Shown here piece by piece: positions 6,470 to 13,645 of a stretch of DNA of 13,645 nt. Source of the DNA: Candidatus Jidaibacter sp. (GTDB taxonomy: Bacteria > Pseudomonadota > Alphaproteobacteria > Rickettsiales > Midichloriaceae); contig JAJTHY010000019.1 of the NCBI GenBank assembly GCA_021298045.1, forward strand, positions 1 through 13,645. The letters run 5' to 3'. The position numbers and the translations under genes are program-made. How positions within the stretch are numbered: the stretch's first letter is position 1; each line of letters begins with the position of its first letter. Under the pieces are notes generated by a model. That model ran no database searches. It saw nothing but the letters and a program-made list of their open reading frames with translations, and was not told the DNA's origin.

Positions 6470-7396
6470 TTAGTAGCTAAGAGACAAATCTCCTTCCGCC
6501 ATTATTTGCGCACGTGGGCTGCCTTTTGTCTCCTCTGATTCCGTATCAGAATTAGAGATAAGATCTGAATTTTGTGAAGATTTCTCAAATTTTATATCTG
6601 TTACAGATACATAAGAATAAATTGAGCTCCATATCTCGGCTGGCAAATGTGCGCTTTCAATATTTTTCACAATACCATAATGACGCAAGACATCTTGGCT
6701 ATTAGCGGTTATTGCCCATTGGCTCACAAAAGAATCATGATGCACTAAAGCTTCTTGTATATCAAGCTTGTAATTGGATATTAATATTTTTGTTAATATT
6801 GCGCCTCTATATAAATTTAATGTTCTTAATAAATGGTATGGCAATTCATTCAATTTTTGGGAGTTGTGATATTTTGCCCACTCAGAGACCGCAGCATTTG
6901 CTAAGCCAGCTCTATTCGCAAGGATTTTGGCTACTTGAGAACTTTGATTTCTGTAAAGAGTATAAACTATGTTTTCGCAATTTATAACCGCTTCCTCCAA
7001 TAATAGAAGCTCTGATGCTCCAATTTCAAAATCCGCATTGACAATTTCAAGACTCGGATTATTTAGGTATAGGCATCCAAGAGAAGTAGTTGAATTTAAG
7101 GCTTTAGCTATTGCAGCATAACCATCTTCCTCAATTTGGTTTCCAATAAGATTTATTAAACTAATTTTATGGTTATCTTGCAAAAATTTCGCAACAATTG
7201 CTGCACCTTTGTCGGTGAGCGAAGCGTATGATAGGTCTAAAATTCTTATATTATAAGTTGGGCCACTGAGTACTTTAATCAACATCTCATCACCAAAAGG
7301 ATCATAAGCATCACTACACACTACAATCGGTGAATCTTGGCGCACTTTTTTTGATGCCCTATTTGGCGTTTGCTCTTCGCTTCTCGCTCTTTTCAT
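6470..7396 (-). CDS. Leucine-rich-repeat protein with NLS-like N-terminus and F-box-like C-terminal motif (candidate host-directed effector)
   Basis: A 308-aa protein not recognised as a named family. Residues 2-19 form a bipartite NLS-like pattern (KR, 12 residues, KKVR). Two to three ribonuclease-inhibitor-type LRRs lie at about 53-115: LDLSYASLTDKGAAIVAKFL, then LINLIGNQIEEDGYAAIAKAL, then a partial CLYLNN. The middle (130-245) is probably helical. Residues 251-268, LPAEIWSSIYSYVSVTDI, resemble the start of an F-box (LPxEIxxxIxxYLxxxDL). The tail is Ser/Glu/Asp-rich and disordered-looking. No signal peptide or membrane span is seen, so any export would need a dedicated secretion system. 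ATG 7396 has AGGA 5 nt upstream and its own promoter. The LRR call follows from the sequence; nuclear or ubiquitin-ligase roles are inference. Confidence 0.82.
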   Translation of the reverse strand: MKRARSEEQTPNRASKKVRQDSPIVVCSDAYDPFGDEMLIKVLSGPTYNIRILDLSYASLTDKGAAIVAKFLQDNHKISLINLIGNQIEEDGYAAIAKALNSTTSLGCLYLNNPSLEIVNADFEIGASELLLLEEAVINCENIVYTLYRNQSSQVAKILANRAGLANAAVSEWAKYHNSQKLNELPYHLLRTLNLYRGAILTKILISNYKLDIQEALVHHDSFVSQWAITANSQDVLRHYGIVKNIESAHLPAEIWSSIYSYVSVTDIKFEKSSQNSDLISNSDTESEETKGSPRAQIMAEGDLSLSY

Positions 7397-7423
7397 CGCA
7401 ATCCTATCTTTATTAAAAAACGC

Positions 7424-7452
7424 ATTATAATGAGTTGCGCTTGAATTAAGAA
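7424..7452 (-). promoter_or_regulatory. Putative promoter of the LRR gene
   Basis: Minus strand: a perfect -10 TATAAT (7429-7424), a 17-bp spacer and a weak -35 TTCTTA (7452-7447, 3/6). Transcription would start about 20 nt before the ATG at 7396. The weak -35 may mean activator dependence. This shows the LRR gene need not depend on the topA operon 117 bp upstream. Confidence 0.5.
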
Positions 7453-7513
7453 GGAGCTTATTATTAATTTTTTGTTATTTATGCTTAATTTATTTGTTAT
7501 TATTCCGCAAAAG

Positions 7514-8155
7514 TTAGATTTTTCGTGCTATTAACAAGCCTTCTGATGTTGGCAATATAACGGATTCAAAAGCTGGATCTTGCGCAACTAATTGGTTGAA
7601 TGCTTTAATAGACTGAATCGCAACGTTTTTCGCTTGACGTGATGGCTCTTCATAAGTATGGCCAAATAAAAATACATTATCTGCAATAACCAGCCCTCCC
7701 GGTTTGAGAAGGCGCTTGGCTTCCTGAAAGTATTGAGAATAAGAAGCCTTGTCAGCGTCTATAAATACAGCGTCTACCGGGGTATTAAATTCAGCTAATT
7801 TCTCGCGTGCATCTCCTACAATGAACTCTATGCGTTGCGCTATTGCACTACCTGCGATTTTCCTTTTATACTTTTCTACTGCATGCATTGTTCGTTCAAA
7901 GGAGTAAAGCTTCCCATCATGTGGCAAGGCGTGCGCTATCCAAGTTGCGGAATATCCAGCCAGCATACCGATCTCAATAACATTTTTTGCCCCAATCATT
8001 TTTAGTAGCAAATAAATGATTTTGCCTTCATACGGGCTAATTTGCATATTGAATTCGGAATCTATCTGGGTGCTAGTTATATCTTGGAGCAGCTCATCCT
8101 CGTGCGCGAATAGAGAATTAATATACTCGTCTCGCTTGGAATATTTTCTAGCCAT
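7514..8155 (-). CDS. SAM-dependent O-methyltransferase (caffeoyl-CoA O-methyltransferase-like family)
   Basis: A 213-aa class I methyltransferase of the metal-dependent 'O-methyltransferase family 3' type; the substrate is unknown. Motif I is VIEIGMLAGYSATWIA (about 59-74), an acidic residue E87 would hold the SAM ribose, GDAREKL follows, and metal-binding residues are FIDADK (D133) and ADN (D159-N160). The C-terminus ends LPTSEGLLIARKI, typical for the family. The frame extends to TTG 8182 inside the preceding gene, but ATG 8155 starts one base after that gene's TAG and has AAGAG upstream, so it is preferred. It is the last gene of the topA operon and is probably translated by reinitiation. 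Confidence 0.88.
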   Translation of the reverse strand: MARKYSKRDEYINSLFAHEDELLQDITSTQIDSEFNMQISPYEGKIIYLLLKMIGAKNVIEIGMLAGYSATWIAHALPHDGKLYSFERTMHAVEKYKRKIAGSAIAQRIEFIVGDAREKLAEFNTPVDAVFIDADKASYSQYFQEAKRLLKPGGLVIADNVFLFGHTYEEPSRQAKNVAIQSIKAFNQLVAQDPAFESVILPTSEGLLIARKI

Positions 8156-8156
8156 G

Positions 8157-8672
8157 CTACAGCTCTTTGTGTTCTTCCCCAAGTATAATGTAATTGCGTT
8201 CTGAGGTGTATATATATTCTATTTCATCAGCTCGCATTTCTCTAAGTATTTTAGCTGGTGATCCAGCCCATAATTGACCCGAGGGTATTACTTTATTAGG
8301 GGTAAGCATAGCGCCCGCTGCAAGCATCCCATGTTTTTCTATTTTTGAGCCATCTAAAAGAATTGAGCCCATGCCCACAAAAGAGTAGTCTTCCAAGGTG
8401 CAAGCATGCATTATAACTTTATGCCCAACTGTCACGCCATTACCTATTACTGTTGGCCCATTATATCTACTTACATGTATTATTGAGCCATCCTGAATAT
8501 TGGTTCCCGCACCAATTTTTATGGAGTTTACATCTCCTCTAATTACACATCCATACCAAATGCTAGCTTTAGGGCCAATTTCAACATCTCCTATAATCAC
8601 AACATCATCTGCTATGAATGCATCATCCGCTATTTTAGGGTGCTTACCTTTAAAAGATTTTATAATCGGCAT
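8157..8672 (-). CDS. Gamma-carbonic-anhydrase-like hexapeptide-repeat protein (YrdA/PaaY family)
   Basis: A 171-aa left-handed beta-helix protein. Hexapeptide-type repeats run from about residue 15 to 125 (for example VVIIGDVEIGPKASIW). The three zinc-ligand histidines of gamma-carbonic anhydrases are in place: H66 in IIHVS, then H84 and H89 in GHKVIMHAC, with the RGD (45-47) and NIQDGS (58-63) motifs of the family. Carbonic anhydrase activity is not proven for most bacterial members; a thioesterase or acyltransferase-like role is possible. The start ATG overlaps the topA stop by one base (TAATG), with AAGAG 7 nt upstream, so translational coupling is likely. The length is typical. Confidence 0.92.
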   Translation of the reverse strand: MPIIKSFKGKHPKIADDAFIADDVVIIGDVEIGPKASIWYGCVIRGDVNSIKIGAGTNIQDGSIIHVSRYNGPTVIGNGVTVGHKVIMHACTLEDYSFVGMGSILLDGSKIEKHGMLAAGAMLTPNKVIPSGQLWAGSPAKILREMRADEIEYIYTSERNYIILGEEHKEL

Positions 8673-11047
8673 TATTTACTCTTGCTCTTAGTAGTCTTTT
8701 TAGAGGTTTTCTTTGGAGTTTTTGCTTTGGTGGCTTTAACTGCTTTTGGCCTTGGAGCCTTTGCCTTATCGCCTTTTTCTCTGATTATTGGCTCTAAATC
8801 ACTCAACTCTACTGAAATGGGGTCCAAGCCCCTAATTGAAATATATTTGCCTTGGAACTCAAGATATGGGCCAAATCGTCCGAAGCCAACCTTCACCGGG
8901 CCAAACTCAGCAGATTCTCCAACCATCCTTGGCATAGATGTTAGTGTCTTAGCATAATCTAAATCTACGCTTACTAAGCTTTTGTCTTTTGGAAGACTAG
9001 ATCTTTTAATATCTTTATCCTTTATAGATTCTATATAAACCCCATAAGGACCACGTTTAATCGTATAAACGCGCCCCATTTCATCTTCACCTATCAGGTG
9101 GGGGAGCTGTAACCCAGAAGTGGATACTGCTTCATCTGCAGCATTTTCAGCAGTTGTGATGTCGGGAATTTTTTCAATATGTTTGCAATCAGGATAATTA
9201 GAGCATCCTAAAAATGGACCAAATCGGCCATTCTTAAGCTTCATTTCCCCAACGTTGCACTCTGTACATTTATGGTCTTTATTTTTATAGAGGTATGCTA
9301 ATAATTTCTCCTCCATTTTCTCCAATATCTCAGAGCCTTTCACTGTAAGCACTTCATCAACGCGCTGTTTGAATGGATTCCAAAATTCTTGCAATACCTT
9401 ATTGGATGTAACTTCGCCATGAGAGATTTCATCTAACTGATTCTCAAGTTTAGCGGTAAAATCATACTCTACATATTTTTCAAAAAATGATGTTAAGAAC
9501 GCACTCACAATCCGCCCCTTTGCAACGGCAATAAATCTTTTGCGTTCTAGCAGCACATAGCCTCTATCCTGCAAAACTGCTATAATTGATGGATAAGTTG
9601 AAGGCCTGCCGATGCCTAATTCTTCAAGTTTTTTTACTAGACTCGCTTCTGTATAGCGAGGTGGCGGCTCGGTAAAGTGTTGCTCCGGCACTATTTCATC
9701 AACCGCAACAGACTCGCCTACAGAAACAGCCGGCAAAATTGTTTCTTCAGGGGCTTTATCCTTAATGTAAAGAGTCAAAAAACCATCAAACTTTATGGTG
9801 CTACCGGTTGCTCTAAAAATATTTTTTTCATCGGGTGTAGCAATATCAATTGCCACGGAATCCAATATAGCATTACTCATTTGTGAGGCCATCATCCTGC
9901 GCCAAATTAATGAATATAGCTTATAATGGTCTAGCCCTAAGCTGTGCTTAACATCTTCCGGCAGCAAACTCATGTCTGTCGGGCGAATCGCCTCGTGCGC
10001 TTCTTGGGCATTTTTTGTTTTATTTTTGTAATGGCGAGTTTGATCAGGCACATACCTATCTCCAAAACGGGAAGCTATTACCGTACGTGCCGCTGCTAAT
10101 GCTTGCTTTGAAACGCTTACGCTGTCAGTCCTCATATAAGTAATAAGACCACCGGTCTTGCCATTAACTTCTATCCCTTCATATAAATCTTGCGCTAGCT
10201 TGGATGTTTTCTTAGCAGTGAAACCAAGTTTTCTAGCGGCTTCTTGTAACATAGTAGAGGTTGTGAAAGGTGGTGGCGGTTGGCGTTTGAGTTCTTTTTT
10301 CTCAACGCCCTTAATGCTATATTGCGAACCTATAAGATTTTTCACAGCATCACTTGCAGCTATCGCATTATTAATTGAGAACTTGTCAAGCTTTTGACCA
10401 TTGTAATGGCTTAACTTAGCGGCTATTTTTTCGTTCTTATCAGTTTGAAATTCACCTTCTATGGTCCAAAATTCTTCGGACTTGAACTGCTCTATCTCCT
10501 CTTCGCGCTCAGATATTATGCGCAGTGCAACCGATTGCACCCTTCCAGCTGAGCGGCTTCCTGGGAGTTTGCGCCACAATACCGGAGACAGCGTGAACCC
10601 TACAAGATAATCCAAAGCTTGTCTTGCTTGCTGCGCTTCAACTAGATGATCGTTGATATCTCTCGGATGCGCTACTGCATTTAAGATTGCAGATTTGGTA
10701 ATTTCATTGAACACCACCCGTCTAGTAGGAACTTTAGGATTATATACTTTTCTTTCTTTCAATGCCTCAAGTAGATGCCAAGAAATTGCTTCTCCTTCAC
10801 GATCAGGGTCAGTTGCTAGCAAAAGTTCGCTACATTTTTTGTACTGCTTAACTATTTCTTCAACATTGCGCTTAGACTTCTCTAAAACTTCAAAACGCAT
10901 CTGAAAGTTTTTGTCCGGTTGCACCGCACCTTCTTCGGAAGGTAAGCCCCGTATGTGGCCATACGAAGAAATAACCACGTAATCTTTACCTAGATATTGG
11001 TTGATAGTTTTGGCCTTCGATGGAGATTCAACTATTAGTAATTTCAT
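8672..11047 (-). CDS. topA: DNA topoisomerase I (type IA)
   Basis: A 791-aa type IA topoisomerase that relaxes negative supercoils. The Toprim domain occupies about 1-115, with E7 in VESPSK and D80-P-D-R-E84 binding Mg. The catalytic tyrosine is Y304 in GLITYMRTDSVS. LEELGIGRPSTYPSII is at about 474-489. One zinc finger follows (C594, C597, C615, C621). Two C-terminal repeat modules follow (IKRGPYGVYIES near 663, GFGRFGPYLEFQGKYIS near 721), then a 35-residue Lys/Ala/Thr-rich tail like those of other alphaproteobacterial TopA proteins. The start ATG 11047 gives the standard MKLLIVESPSKAKTI; its Shine-Dalgarno is weak. It heads an operon with the two following minus-strand genes and is divergent from the small-protein/xerD pair. 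I found no convincing promoter for it. Confidence 0.97.
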   Translation of the reverse strand: MKLLIVESPSKAKTINQYLGKDYVVISSYGHIRGLPSEEGAVQPDKNFQMRFEVLEKSKRNVEEIVKQYKKCSELLLATDPDREGEAISWHLLEALKERKVYNPKVPTRRVVFNEITKSAILNAVAHPRDINDHLVEAQQARQALDYLVGFTLSPVLWRKLPGSRSAGRVQSVALRIISEREEEIEQFKSEEFWTIEGEFQTDKNEKIAAKLSHYNGQKLDKFSINNAIAASDAVKNLIGSQYSIKGVEKKELKRQPPPPFTTSTMLQEAARKLGFTAKKTSKLAQDLYEGIEVNGKTGGLITYMRTDSVSVSKQALAAARTVIASRFGDRYVPDQTRHYKNKTKNAQEAHEAIRPTDMSLLPEDVKHSLGLDHYKLYSLIWRRMMASQMSNAILDSVAIDIATPDEKNIFRATGSTIKFDGFLTLYIKDKAPEETILPAVSVGESVAVDEIVPEQHFTEPPPRYTEASLVKKLEELGIGRPSTYPSIIAVLQDRGYVLLERKRFIAVAKGRIVSAFLTSFFEKYVEYDFTAKLENQLDEISHGEVTSNKVLQEFWNPFKQRVDEVLTVKGSEILEKMEEKLLAYLYKNKDHKCTECNVGEMKLKNGRFGPFLGCSNYPDCKHIEKIPDITTAENAADEAVSTSGLQLPHLIGEDEMGRVYTIKRGPYGVYIESIKDKDIKRSSLPKDKSLVSVDLDYAKTLTSMPRMVGESAEFGPVKVGFGRFGPYLEFQGKYISIRGLDPISVELSDLEPIIREKGDKAKAPRPKAVKATKAKTPKKTSKKTTKSKSK

Positions 11048-11054
11048 TTTTTAA

Positions 11055-11083
11055 TTGCCAGATAGATTTTTCAAATGCATAAT
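11055..11083 (+). promoter_or_regulatory. Putative promoter of the small-protein/xerD operon
   Basis: Plus strand: TTGCCA (11055-11060, 5/6), a 17-bp spacer, CATAAT (11078-11083, 5/6). Transcription would start near 11090, about 26 nt before the ATG at 11116. It lies within the 5' untranslated region of the divergent topA gene. Confidence 0.55.
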
Positions 11084-11115
11084 CCATTACAAGTCAATAT
11101 TAGGCTTTTTTGGAA

Positions 11116-11322
11116 ATGTCAAGAAACTATGCCCATACTCGTGTTAGCAGAGTAAAAGTGAATCATAGAAAAAGCTCTAAGGGCTCAAATTTTAAGCTAT
11201 ATCTATTCATAGCAATTGTCTGCGACATATTGATATTTCTTGCGCGGGATATTTATCCAAATCGCACATTGATCGAAAAAGATGTAACCAATCAAATAAA
11301 AGCTGGTGACTTCCTTAAATGA
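11116..11322 (+). CDS. Small single-span membrane protein, unrecognised
   Basis: A 68-aa protein I do not recognise. The first 27 residues are strongly basic (MSRNYAHTRVSRVKVNHRKS), then comes one hydrophobic stretch (FKLYLFIAIVCDILIFLA, about 27-44) and a polar tail to residue 68. By the positive-inside rule the N-terminus would be cytoplasmic and the tail periplasmic. A TTG at 11110 would add two residues; ATG 11116 has GGA only two bases away, so the ribosome-binding site is poor. Support for a real gene comes from a promoter upstream, the membrane-protein pattern, and a 17-nt overlap with xerD downstream, implying co-transcription and possible translational coupling. A division-related role next to XerD is possible but unsupported. 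Confidence 0.62.
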   Translation: MSRNYAHTRVSRVKVNHRKSSKGSNFKLYLFIAIVCDILIFLARDIYPNRTLIEKDVTNQIKAGDFLK

Positions 11323-12235
11323 AGCAAATTTAGTTGAGATGTTCTTGGAGAGCTTAATCTCCGAGAGAGGGCTCTCGAAAAATTCTGTATCTTCTTATCT
11401 CAATGATTTAAAACATTTTCTCATATATTTTAACTTGAAGGGTATTTCGGTATTAAAACTTACAACGTTAGATCTATCAACTTATCTAGGTTCCATCGAA
11501 TTTGCTGAGTGCAAAAGTGCCACCATATCGCGCAAAATTTCTACACTCCGGCAGTTTTATTTGTTTTTGCTTTCAGAAAAATTAATTTCAGAAAATCCCG
11601 CCCTTGATTTGGAATTGCCTAAGAAAGAAATACGTGCTCCAAAGTCATTGGATAGCAGCGAAATCGAAGCCTTGATTCAGATAGCAGAGCAAGCAAAAGA
11701 CATAAATGGCATAAGGAATTACTGCATGCTGGAGCTTTTATATTCAACTGGCATGAGGGTTTCGGAGCTAATCACCTTGAAGTTAAGCAACATATACAAT
11801 CCAGTTGAGGTGCATGAAGATTATCAGGTGTTTTTAATAAATGGTAAAGGTAATAAAGATCGTATAGTTATTTTCAATCAACGCGCGCTTCAGGCGCTGA
11901 ATAGATACTTGCAGGTACGGGACGGTAGCAATGATTACCTATTCCCTTCAACAAAAAAATGTAAAAAGCCTATGCATCTGTCTAGGCAAATGTTTTTTAT
12001 TATAATCAAAAAGCTAGCGCTTGAAGCGGGGATCGATCCAAATAAAGTGTCGCCGCATAAAATACGCCATTCTTTCGCTAGCCACATATTGCAAAATGGT
12101 GCTAACCTCAGGGTAGTTCAGGAGCTTCTTGGCCATGCAGATATCTCTTCCACACAGATTTACACCAAGGTTTTGAGCAAGCAAGCCCAAGATCTTATCT
12201 TTAACCACCATCCGCTTAGTAATAGCATTTCGTAA
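11306..12235 (+). CDS. xerD: Tyrosine recombinase XerD (site-specific chromosome dimer resolution)
   Basis: A 309-aa XerC/XerD-type recombinase that, with its partner, resolves chromosome dimers at dif under FtsK control. The N-terminal SAM-like core-binding domain covers about 7-95 (FLESLISERGLSKNSVSSYLNDL). The catalytic residues are all present: R151 (TGMRVSEL), K181 (GKGNKDR), H251 and R254 (HKIRHSF), H277 (LLGHADISS) and Y286 (TQIYTKV). The end in NHHPLS, after LRVVQELLGHADIS, resembles XerD more than XerC. The start is a GTG at 11306 inside the preceding gene; ATG 11339 would cut into the conserved N-terminal helix. The ribosome-binding site is weak, consistent with translation coupled to the small upstream gene. 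Confidence 0.93.
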   Translation: MTSLNEANLVEMFLESLISERGLSKNSVSSYLNDLKHFLIYFNLKGISVLKLTTLDLSTYLGSIEFAECKSATISRKISTLRQFYLFLLSEKLISENPALDLELPKKEIRAPKSLDSSEIEALIQIAEQAKDINGIRNYCMLELLYSTGMRVSELITLKLSNIYNPVEVHEDYQVFLINGKGNKDRIVIFNQRALQALNRYLQVRDGSNDYLFPSTKKCKKPMHLSRQMFFIIIKKLALEAGIDPNKVSPHKIRHSFASHILQNGANLRVVQELLGHADISSTQIYTKVLSKQAQDLIFNHHPLSNSIS

Positions 12236-12266
12236 GCCGCATAGAATAAAAATGGCGTTAAACTTC

Positions 12267-12295
12267 TTGTGTTCCTTTAGATTTATTAATATAGT
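12267..12295 (+). promoter_or_regulatory. Putative promoter of the 190-aa membrane protein gene
   Basis: Plus strand: TTGTGT (12267-12272, 3/6), a 17-bp spacer, TATAGT (12290-12295, 5/6). Transcription near 12302 would leave a leader of about 33 nt with the Shine-Dalgarno inside it. Confidence 0.38.
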
Positions 12296-12323
12296 TGCAA
12301 TTATATTACTATTTAATATTAAA

Positions 12324-12330
12324 AGGAGGA
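12324..12330 (+). promoter_or_regulatory. Near-perfect Shine-Dalgarno
   Basis: AAGGAGG ends 4 nt before ATG 12335. It is by far the strongest ribosome-binding site in the window, where most genes have GAGA, AAGAG or nothing clear. Confidence 0.75.
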
Positions 12331-12334
12331 AAAT

Positions 12335-12907
12335 ATGACTACAACTGAAGCATTTAATTGGACCAAGAAAACGGCTGCAATAACTGCATTTGCATCGGCA
12401 GCTATTTGGTGTGCTAATTTCGGCATTGAGAAGTTCAATCATCACGTGGCGCCATTTTTGGCCAACACTTTTGTGAATTTCTTAGGCTTAGGTAGCTTAG
12501 GCAAGTCCTTGCTATCTGCGCAAAATTTGATGATCGTGGCATTGGCAAGTCAGTCAGCGCACTTTTTCATGGATAGTTTCAAACAAGATAAGGGTGATGG
12601 AACGCAAAATTTTATAAATAGCGCTCTTCACGGTATATTAGGTTATTCTGTAGCTGTAGCTGGCACATGCTTAACTACCAATCTGCTTGGTCGCGCTGGA
12701 TTGAGCTCTTCATGGGGTAACGCTATTTATTGCACATCGGTACTAACTGGGGGCGTAGCATTTAGACTTTTTGACGAGTATGCCTTCAATACTTATTTAA
12801 GCAACAGATGTCAAATTGTATCAAAATACCTTGCTGGTATGTATTCTAAAACATTTACTGCGGCGCATGATTTTGTGCAAGGAATCGAAACACATCCCTC
12901 TAGATAA
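12335..12907 (+). CDS. Putative multi-span membrane protein, unrecognised
   Basis: A 190-aa protein that I cannot assign to a family. Hydrophobic, Ala/Gly/Ser-rich stretches at about 13-30 (TAAITAFASAAIWCANFG), 62-78, 98-117 (LHGILGYSVAVAGTCLTTNL) and 129-145 (NAIYCTSVLTGGVAFRL) suggest three or four membrane spans. A charged loop, DSFKQDKGDGTQNF, lies at about 80-93. Four cysteines are present. There is no cleavable signal peptide and no conserved catalytic motif that I can see. The exceptionally strong Shine-Dalgarno suggests abundant product. It lies 100 bp after xerD with its own putative promoter and converges on cca with an 8-nt overlap (12900-12907). It may be a lineage-restricted membrane protein. 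Confidence 0.72.
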   Translation: MTTTEAFNWTKKTAAITAFASAAIWCANFGIEKFNHHVAPFLANTFVNFLGLGSLGKSLLSAQNLMIVALASQSAHFFMDSFKQDKGDGTQNFINSALHGILGYSVAVAGTCLTTNLLGRAGLSSSWGNAIYCTSVLTGGVAFRLFDEYAFNTYLSNRCQIVSKYLAGMYSKTFTAAHDFVQGIETHPSR

Positions 12908-13645
12908 ATTGAGCTAACAACTCTTCCTTGCTGAGCTTGAAGTCGCTTGCAATCCAAATGTCTTCAAGCTCATGCATCTTGTCTCCCAAGGCTTTGCCGG
13001 AAAAACCTAAACTTATTAGGTCTGCCCCACTTACTGGCCGCCGGGGGATATTGGTGGATTCAAGATGATAGATGTTCTGATTTAGATATAAAACTCCCAA
13101 GAACTTTATATAATCAGCATAAGTCTCTGCGCCAAAGTGATAGAGAACTTCATTATGATGCAGCTTAGTATCCTGAGGTACAAGCTTAATGCGCCATAGC
13201 AAGTTGGTTACTCTGGCCTTTTCTTTATTGGAAAACTTGAGTCTATCTGTTATATCGCTCACATCGCTTTCGCCTAAGCCAGATAATTTAAGTATCACAG
13301 CTAAATTTATTATCGCATCTTCTGAAAATGCAATGCCAGAAAAATCAATCTGAGCACACCCGGGGAATATCTGCGTAAGCACATCATATTCTTGCATAAG
13401 TGCCATAGCCTCTGCGGCGCAAGGGGAAGATAGAGTCTTTAGAATTTCGTTTCTTATCCGCTCGCCGGAGAGCTTTTCAATTCCATATGCTAGATTTTTG
13501 CAGGCAGACACGGAAGCTTCATCAACCAAAGTGCCAGGGTAATAACTGTAAAATCTGAAGTACCTGAGGATTCGTAAATAATCTTCTTTTATTCTGTCTA
13601 CCGGGTTGCCTATGAACCTGAGAAGGTGTTTTTCTAAGTCCTCCA
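12900..13645 (-). CDS. cca: tRNA nucleotidyltransferase (CCA-adding enzyme), C-terminal part; gene enters from the right edge
   Basis: The frame is open to the right edge, so about 247 C-terminal residues are seen; the TTG at 13529 is internal. The family signature RIKEDYLRILRYFRFYS (about 13545-13595) belongs to the neck/body region of class II CCA-adding enzymes and poly(A) polymerases, which follows the nucleotidyltransferase head. Downstream are the helical ERIRNEILKTL and GFSGKALGD segments; the last (PVSGADLISLGFSGKALGDK) is the conserved C-terminal element. The catalytic head with GxxRD and DxD lies outside the window, so activity cannot be judged. The enzyme adds or repairs the CCA end of tRNAs. 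Its stop overlaps the convergent upstream gene by 8 nt. Confidence 0.93.
   Translation of the reverse strand, partial: EDLEKHLLRFIGNPVDRIKEDYLRILRYFRFYSYYPGTLVDEASVSACKNLAYGIEKLSGERIRNEILKTLSSPCAAEAMALMQEYDVLTQIFPGCAQIDFSGIAFSEDAIINLAVILKLSGLGESDVSDITDRLKFSNKEKARVTNLLWRIKLVPQDTKLHHNEVLYHFGAETYADYIKFLGVLYLNQNIYHLESTNIPRRPVSGADLISLGFSGKALGDKMHELEDIWIASDFKLSKEELLAQFI

Noticed and set aside
7453..7513. A/T-rich direct repeats (TTTGTTATTTAT, TTTGTTATTATT) after the O-methyltransferase gene
   Set aside because: Low-complexity sequence with no clear stem, so not called as a terminator or repeat element.
12014..12445. A 143-aa open frame on the minus strand, Cys-rich at its N-terminus
   Set aside because: It lies antisense across the xerD 3' end, including the catalytic HxxR and Tyr, and across the start of the next gene. 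Both plus-strand genes have much better support.

Overview
The window looks like the chromosome of an AT-rich, probably obligately intracellular alphaproteobacterium, most likely Rickettsiales or a similar protist endosymbiont. Four things suggest this. A comF-type gene sits head to head with an NDUFAF5-like methyltransferase, an arrangement I know from alphaproteobacteria. There is a PD-(D/E)XK 'Rpn' nuclease/transposase gene of the kind that proliferates in Rickettsiales. A leucine-rich-repeat protein carries eukaryote-like motifs. Repetitive palindromes lie between genes. The assignment is inference; no rRNA or other direct marker is present.

Layout. 1-4540 is housekeeping: the 3' end of polA (+), convergent with comF (-); comF is divergent from, and overlaps at the 5' end with, an NDUFAF5-like methyltransferase (+), which converges on a two-gene minus-strand operon, dgt-like followed by a short pgi. 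4541-7513 is accessory: an Rpn-family nuclease gene with a 12-bp in-frame microsatellite, about 0.8 kb of non-coding DNA holding at least four inverted-repeat structures, and an LRR protein with a bipartite NLS-like N-terminus and an F-box-like C-terminus. 7514-11047 is a tightly packed minus-strand operon: topA, a gamma-carbonic-anhydrase-like protein and an O-methyltransferase, joined by a 1-nt overlap and a 1-nt gap. From 11055 on the plus strand come a small single-span membrane protein and xerD, which overlap. These are followed by an unrecognised membrane protein with a near-perfect Shine-Dalgarno, converging by 8 nt on the 3' part of cca (tRNA nucleotidyltransferase), which runs off the right edge.

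The most interesting items are: two roughly 163-bp palindromic elements, about 85-86% identical to each other by hand alignment and in opposite orientation (5816-5979 and 6262-6424); the LRR/F-box-like/NLS-like candidate effector (6470-7396); and the methyltransferase at 1332-2060, which keeps its family C-terminus but lacks the SAM-binding glycine motif. All coordinates, motif matches and identity estimates were made by eye, without database searches.
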